DNA of 64,000 nucleotides from Astrothelium macrocarpum (Eukaryota > Ascomycota > Dothideomycetes > Trypetheliales > Trypetheliaceae): contig JAGEMR010000155.1 of the NCBI GenBank assembly GCA_021030915.1, positions 1 through 64,000 on the forward strand. Direction: 5' to 3'. Below the pieces are notes generated by a model. It was not told where the DNA came from, ran no database searches, and saw only the letters and a list, made by a program, of their open reading frames with translations. Shown piece after piece: positions 62,353 to 64,000 of this stretch; position 1 is the first letter of the stretch; each line of letters begins with the position of its first letter. A program made the position numbers and the translations under genes.

Positions 62353-62473
62353 TACGTACTTGGTATCAAAGGCGGGGCTTACACATTTCGACCGTCTTCT
62401 TCTTTCCATCGCCGGTAGTCAAGTTGTAGTCACTGGCGATTAAAAATTTTACTAGAGAGCAGCCAACGGTAGC

Positions 62474-63127
62474 ATGGCAGTGGTCGTTGTTAGGAAGTAC
62501 CATCTCTCACCCACTGCGCTTATACCCAATTCGCCTCATCCATTGCTATACTACCCTCGTCTCCTAGCCAACAAAGCAGAGTGCAATGCAGCCAAGGTCC
62601 AGGACCTTTTCTCAAGTAATGGGTGGCGAACCCAGTGGGTCTGGCGCTATGGTTCTACTCAATCATCTCACTACCACTCCAAAGCCCATGAATGCATGGC
62701 CGTGCTCTCAGGTTCCGCAATCATTCGCTTTGGCGTAGCAGACACGAGCCCTGATCTTGAAGCCAGTACACATGGATCTGCCAAAGAGGAGGGTGGTATT
62801 GAGATATGCGCAGAAGCTGGCGATGTCTTCGTCATACCCGCGGGTGTATCCCACAAGACATTCGACGCCATCCCGTCCGCTGACTTGAAACTGCTGACGC
62901 CTGGAGATGGCCACCATATCGACGCCGAGGATGTCAATCAGGCACTAAAAGGTATCGAAATATCAGGCTTTACTATGATAGGTGCTTATCCGCAAGACGG
63001 GGTCTGGGACTTTTCTGTAGGTGGCGATCACAGCGGAGAGTTTGAGAAGGTATGGGGTGTTTCAAAGCCGCAGAACGATCCTGTTTTGGGACAAGCTGAG
63101 ATTGGGCTATACGGGCTTTGGAAGTAA
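62474..63127 (+). CDS. Cupin-fold protein, YjlB-like
   Basis: Single exon of 217 residues. One conserved cupin barrel with motif 1 at about 66-87 (SSHYHSKAHECMAVLSGSA: metal-ligand candidates His, His and Glu) and motif 2 at about 114-130 (AGDVFVIPAGVSHKT: the fourth ligand His). This resembles the YjlB-type cupins widespread in fungi and bacteria, mostly of unknown substrate. The C-terminal part (GISGFTMIGAYPQDGVWDF-like, then FEKVWGVSKPQNDPVLG) is also typical of that group. No signal peptide, so cytosolic. Only 121 bp separate its start from the end of a dead transposon, so its promoter is either very short or partly made of transposon sequence. Confidence 0.88.
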   Translation: MAVVVVRKYHLSPTALIPNSPHPLLYYPRLLANKAECNAAKVQDLFSSNGWRTQWVWRYGSTQSSHYHSKAHECMAVLSGSAIIRFGVADTSPDLEASTHGSAKEEGGIEICAEAGDVFVIPAGVSHKTFDAIPSADLKLLTPGDGHHIDAEDVNQALKGIEISGFTMIGAYPQDGVWDFSVGGDHSGEFEKVWGVSKPQNDPVLGQAEIGLYGLWK

Positions 63128-64000
63128 TACGCGGAATGATGATCTCGGTATGGCGAGAGTTTTACTGAACTGTGAGCTTCTCGACTTTTACATAGTCGAT
63201 GGTACCCTCTGGTACCCAGATGAGGTCGAGCAGACCACATAACGAATGGACCTTGACCCATGAGTTACATCGCTTCCTGTGGTGATTGCTTATCACGGAT
63301 AAAAACATACACCCTTTTTCGATCACCAGCACCGGCCAGCCGCAATCACATGCAGGCTGCCTTGACGTTGACCGTAGGTAGACTTTGATGACTGCCATTG
63401 GGTGCAACTCGAGTATACCGTGTCGTAACTGGATGTCGACAATAATGAGAAAAGCATGATCGACCAAGTGCTCGCGCCAGGAAAAGTAGTCATGGCCATG
63501 GTTGAATGCAAAACGCATGGCACATAACACTTATCAAAGCACAGAGGAATTGATGGGACAATTTGGGGCAATTCTCTTACTAAATTACGGAAGGAAGAAT
63601 TTTATTGAAGAATAGGCCCATGAAGGAAATCCGCGATGGAACTCCGACCGAACGTCCAAGGGCAAATGGAAAAGCTAATGGGATTCGTCTTGGATGTGTT
63701 CTATGATCATGCCTTAAAGGTTGAGCTACTGCCGTACGTAAAGAGATGGTGGATAAGGGACGTGGTCTAACTCTGTCGGACATATACGCACTGGAGAAGC
63801 CAGGCAGTCGCGTAATAACGAGCGGATGTTAACACGTTTACGGTAGAATGTCAGGCGAAAAGAGCATCAAAGGAGGTCTGCAATGCAGCTTGCCGATCAA
63901 AAAAGGCAAACTGGGATGAATTGTTAGCAAGCGACTTTAACACATGAAAGGCAGCAAAGGACGTTCGCCTAAGCGCAAGTACGGTCATACACAATCAGCA
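63128..64000. other. Intergenic region at the window end
   Basis: About 870 bp. Overlapping open frames on the minus strand (63162-63530, 63323-63571) lack recognisable motifs; none is supported. No repeat is visible. Confidence 0.4.

Noticed and set aside
63162..63530. Minus-strand open frame of 122 codons
   Set aside because: Composition looks protein-like but there is no family motif, and overlapping frames are equally open; left uncalled.

Overview
This window comes from a filamentous ascomycete (Pezizomycotina). The genes carry short introns of about 47-60 bp with GT-AG ends, branch sites of the CTAAC type occur, and the products are typical fungal housekeeping proteins. Gene-rich DNA of normal composition alternates abruptly with very AT-rich islands holding transposons destroyed by C-to-T/G-to-A changes, the signature of repeat-induced point mutation (RIP). 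This two-compartment layout is common in plant-associated Leotiomycetes and Dothideomycetes; a Leotiomycete is my guess, not something the sequence proves.

Layout. From 1.2 to 32.2 kb lies a compact conserved block: trehalose-6-phosphate synthase (minus), a DEK_C-type nuclear protein (plus), the AP-1 beta subunit (plus), VID27 (plus), a choline/GABA-type permease (minus), a DENND6-type DENN protein (minus), VAC14 (plus), a secreted lysophospholipase/phospholipase B (minus), a small basic protein (plus), a secreted PEBP-family protein (minus), proteasome lid subunit RPN12 (plus) and mitochondrial ribosomal protein uL11m (minus). Exon-intron structures could be resolved to the base for all multi-exon genes.

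From 33.25 to 62.35 kb there are three AT-rich islands. Island 1 (33,254-36,777) is a RIP-killed Tc1/mariner-type element with unusually long terminal inverted repeats. Island 2 (about 39.8-51.0 kb) contains a structurally complete Ty3/Gypsy chromovirus (41,012-47,797; two 377-bp LTRs and a 5-bp target duplication) followed by a Fot1/pogo element (47,974-49,819). Island 3 (60,185-62,352) is another Fot1/pogo element. In all four elements the outermost ends kept their original sequence while the interior is ruined. Between islands 1 and 2 sits a single gene for a secreted, cysteine-free protein, a candidate effector. Between islands 2 and 3 lie a four-pass membrane protein and a 1010-residue secreted protein that joins a berberine-bridge-type FAD oxidase to a C-terminal domain with copper-monooxygenase-like histidine motifs. 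Just beyond island 3, a cupin gene starts only 121 bp from the transposon end.

Functional links: AP-1 beta, DENND6, VAC14 and VID27 all concern endosome, vacuole or Golgi trafficking and lie within 16 kb. DENND6 and VAC14 are divergent and share a promoter of under 400 bp. This is more likely chance plus conserved synteny than a dedicated cluster. I saw no intact tRNA, rRNA or CRISPR array.
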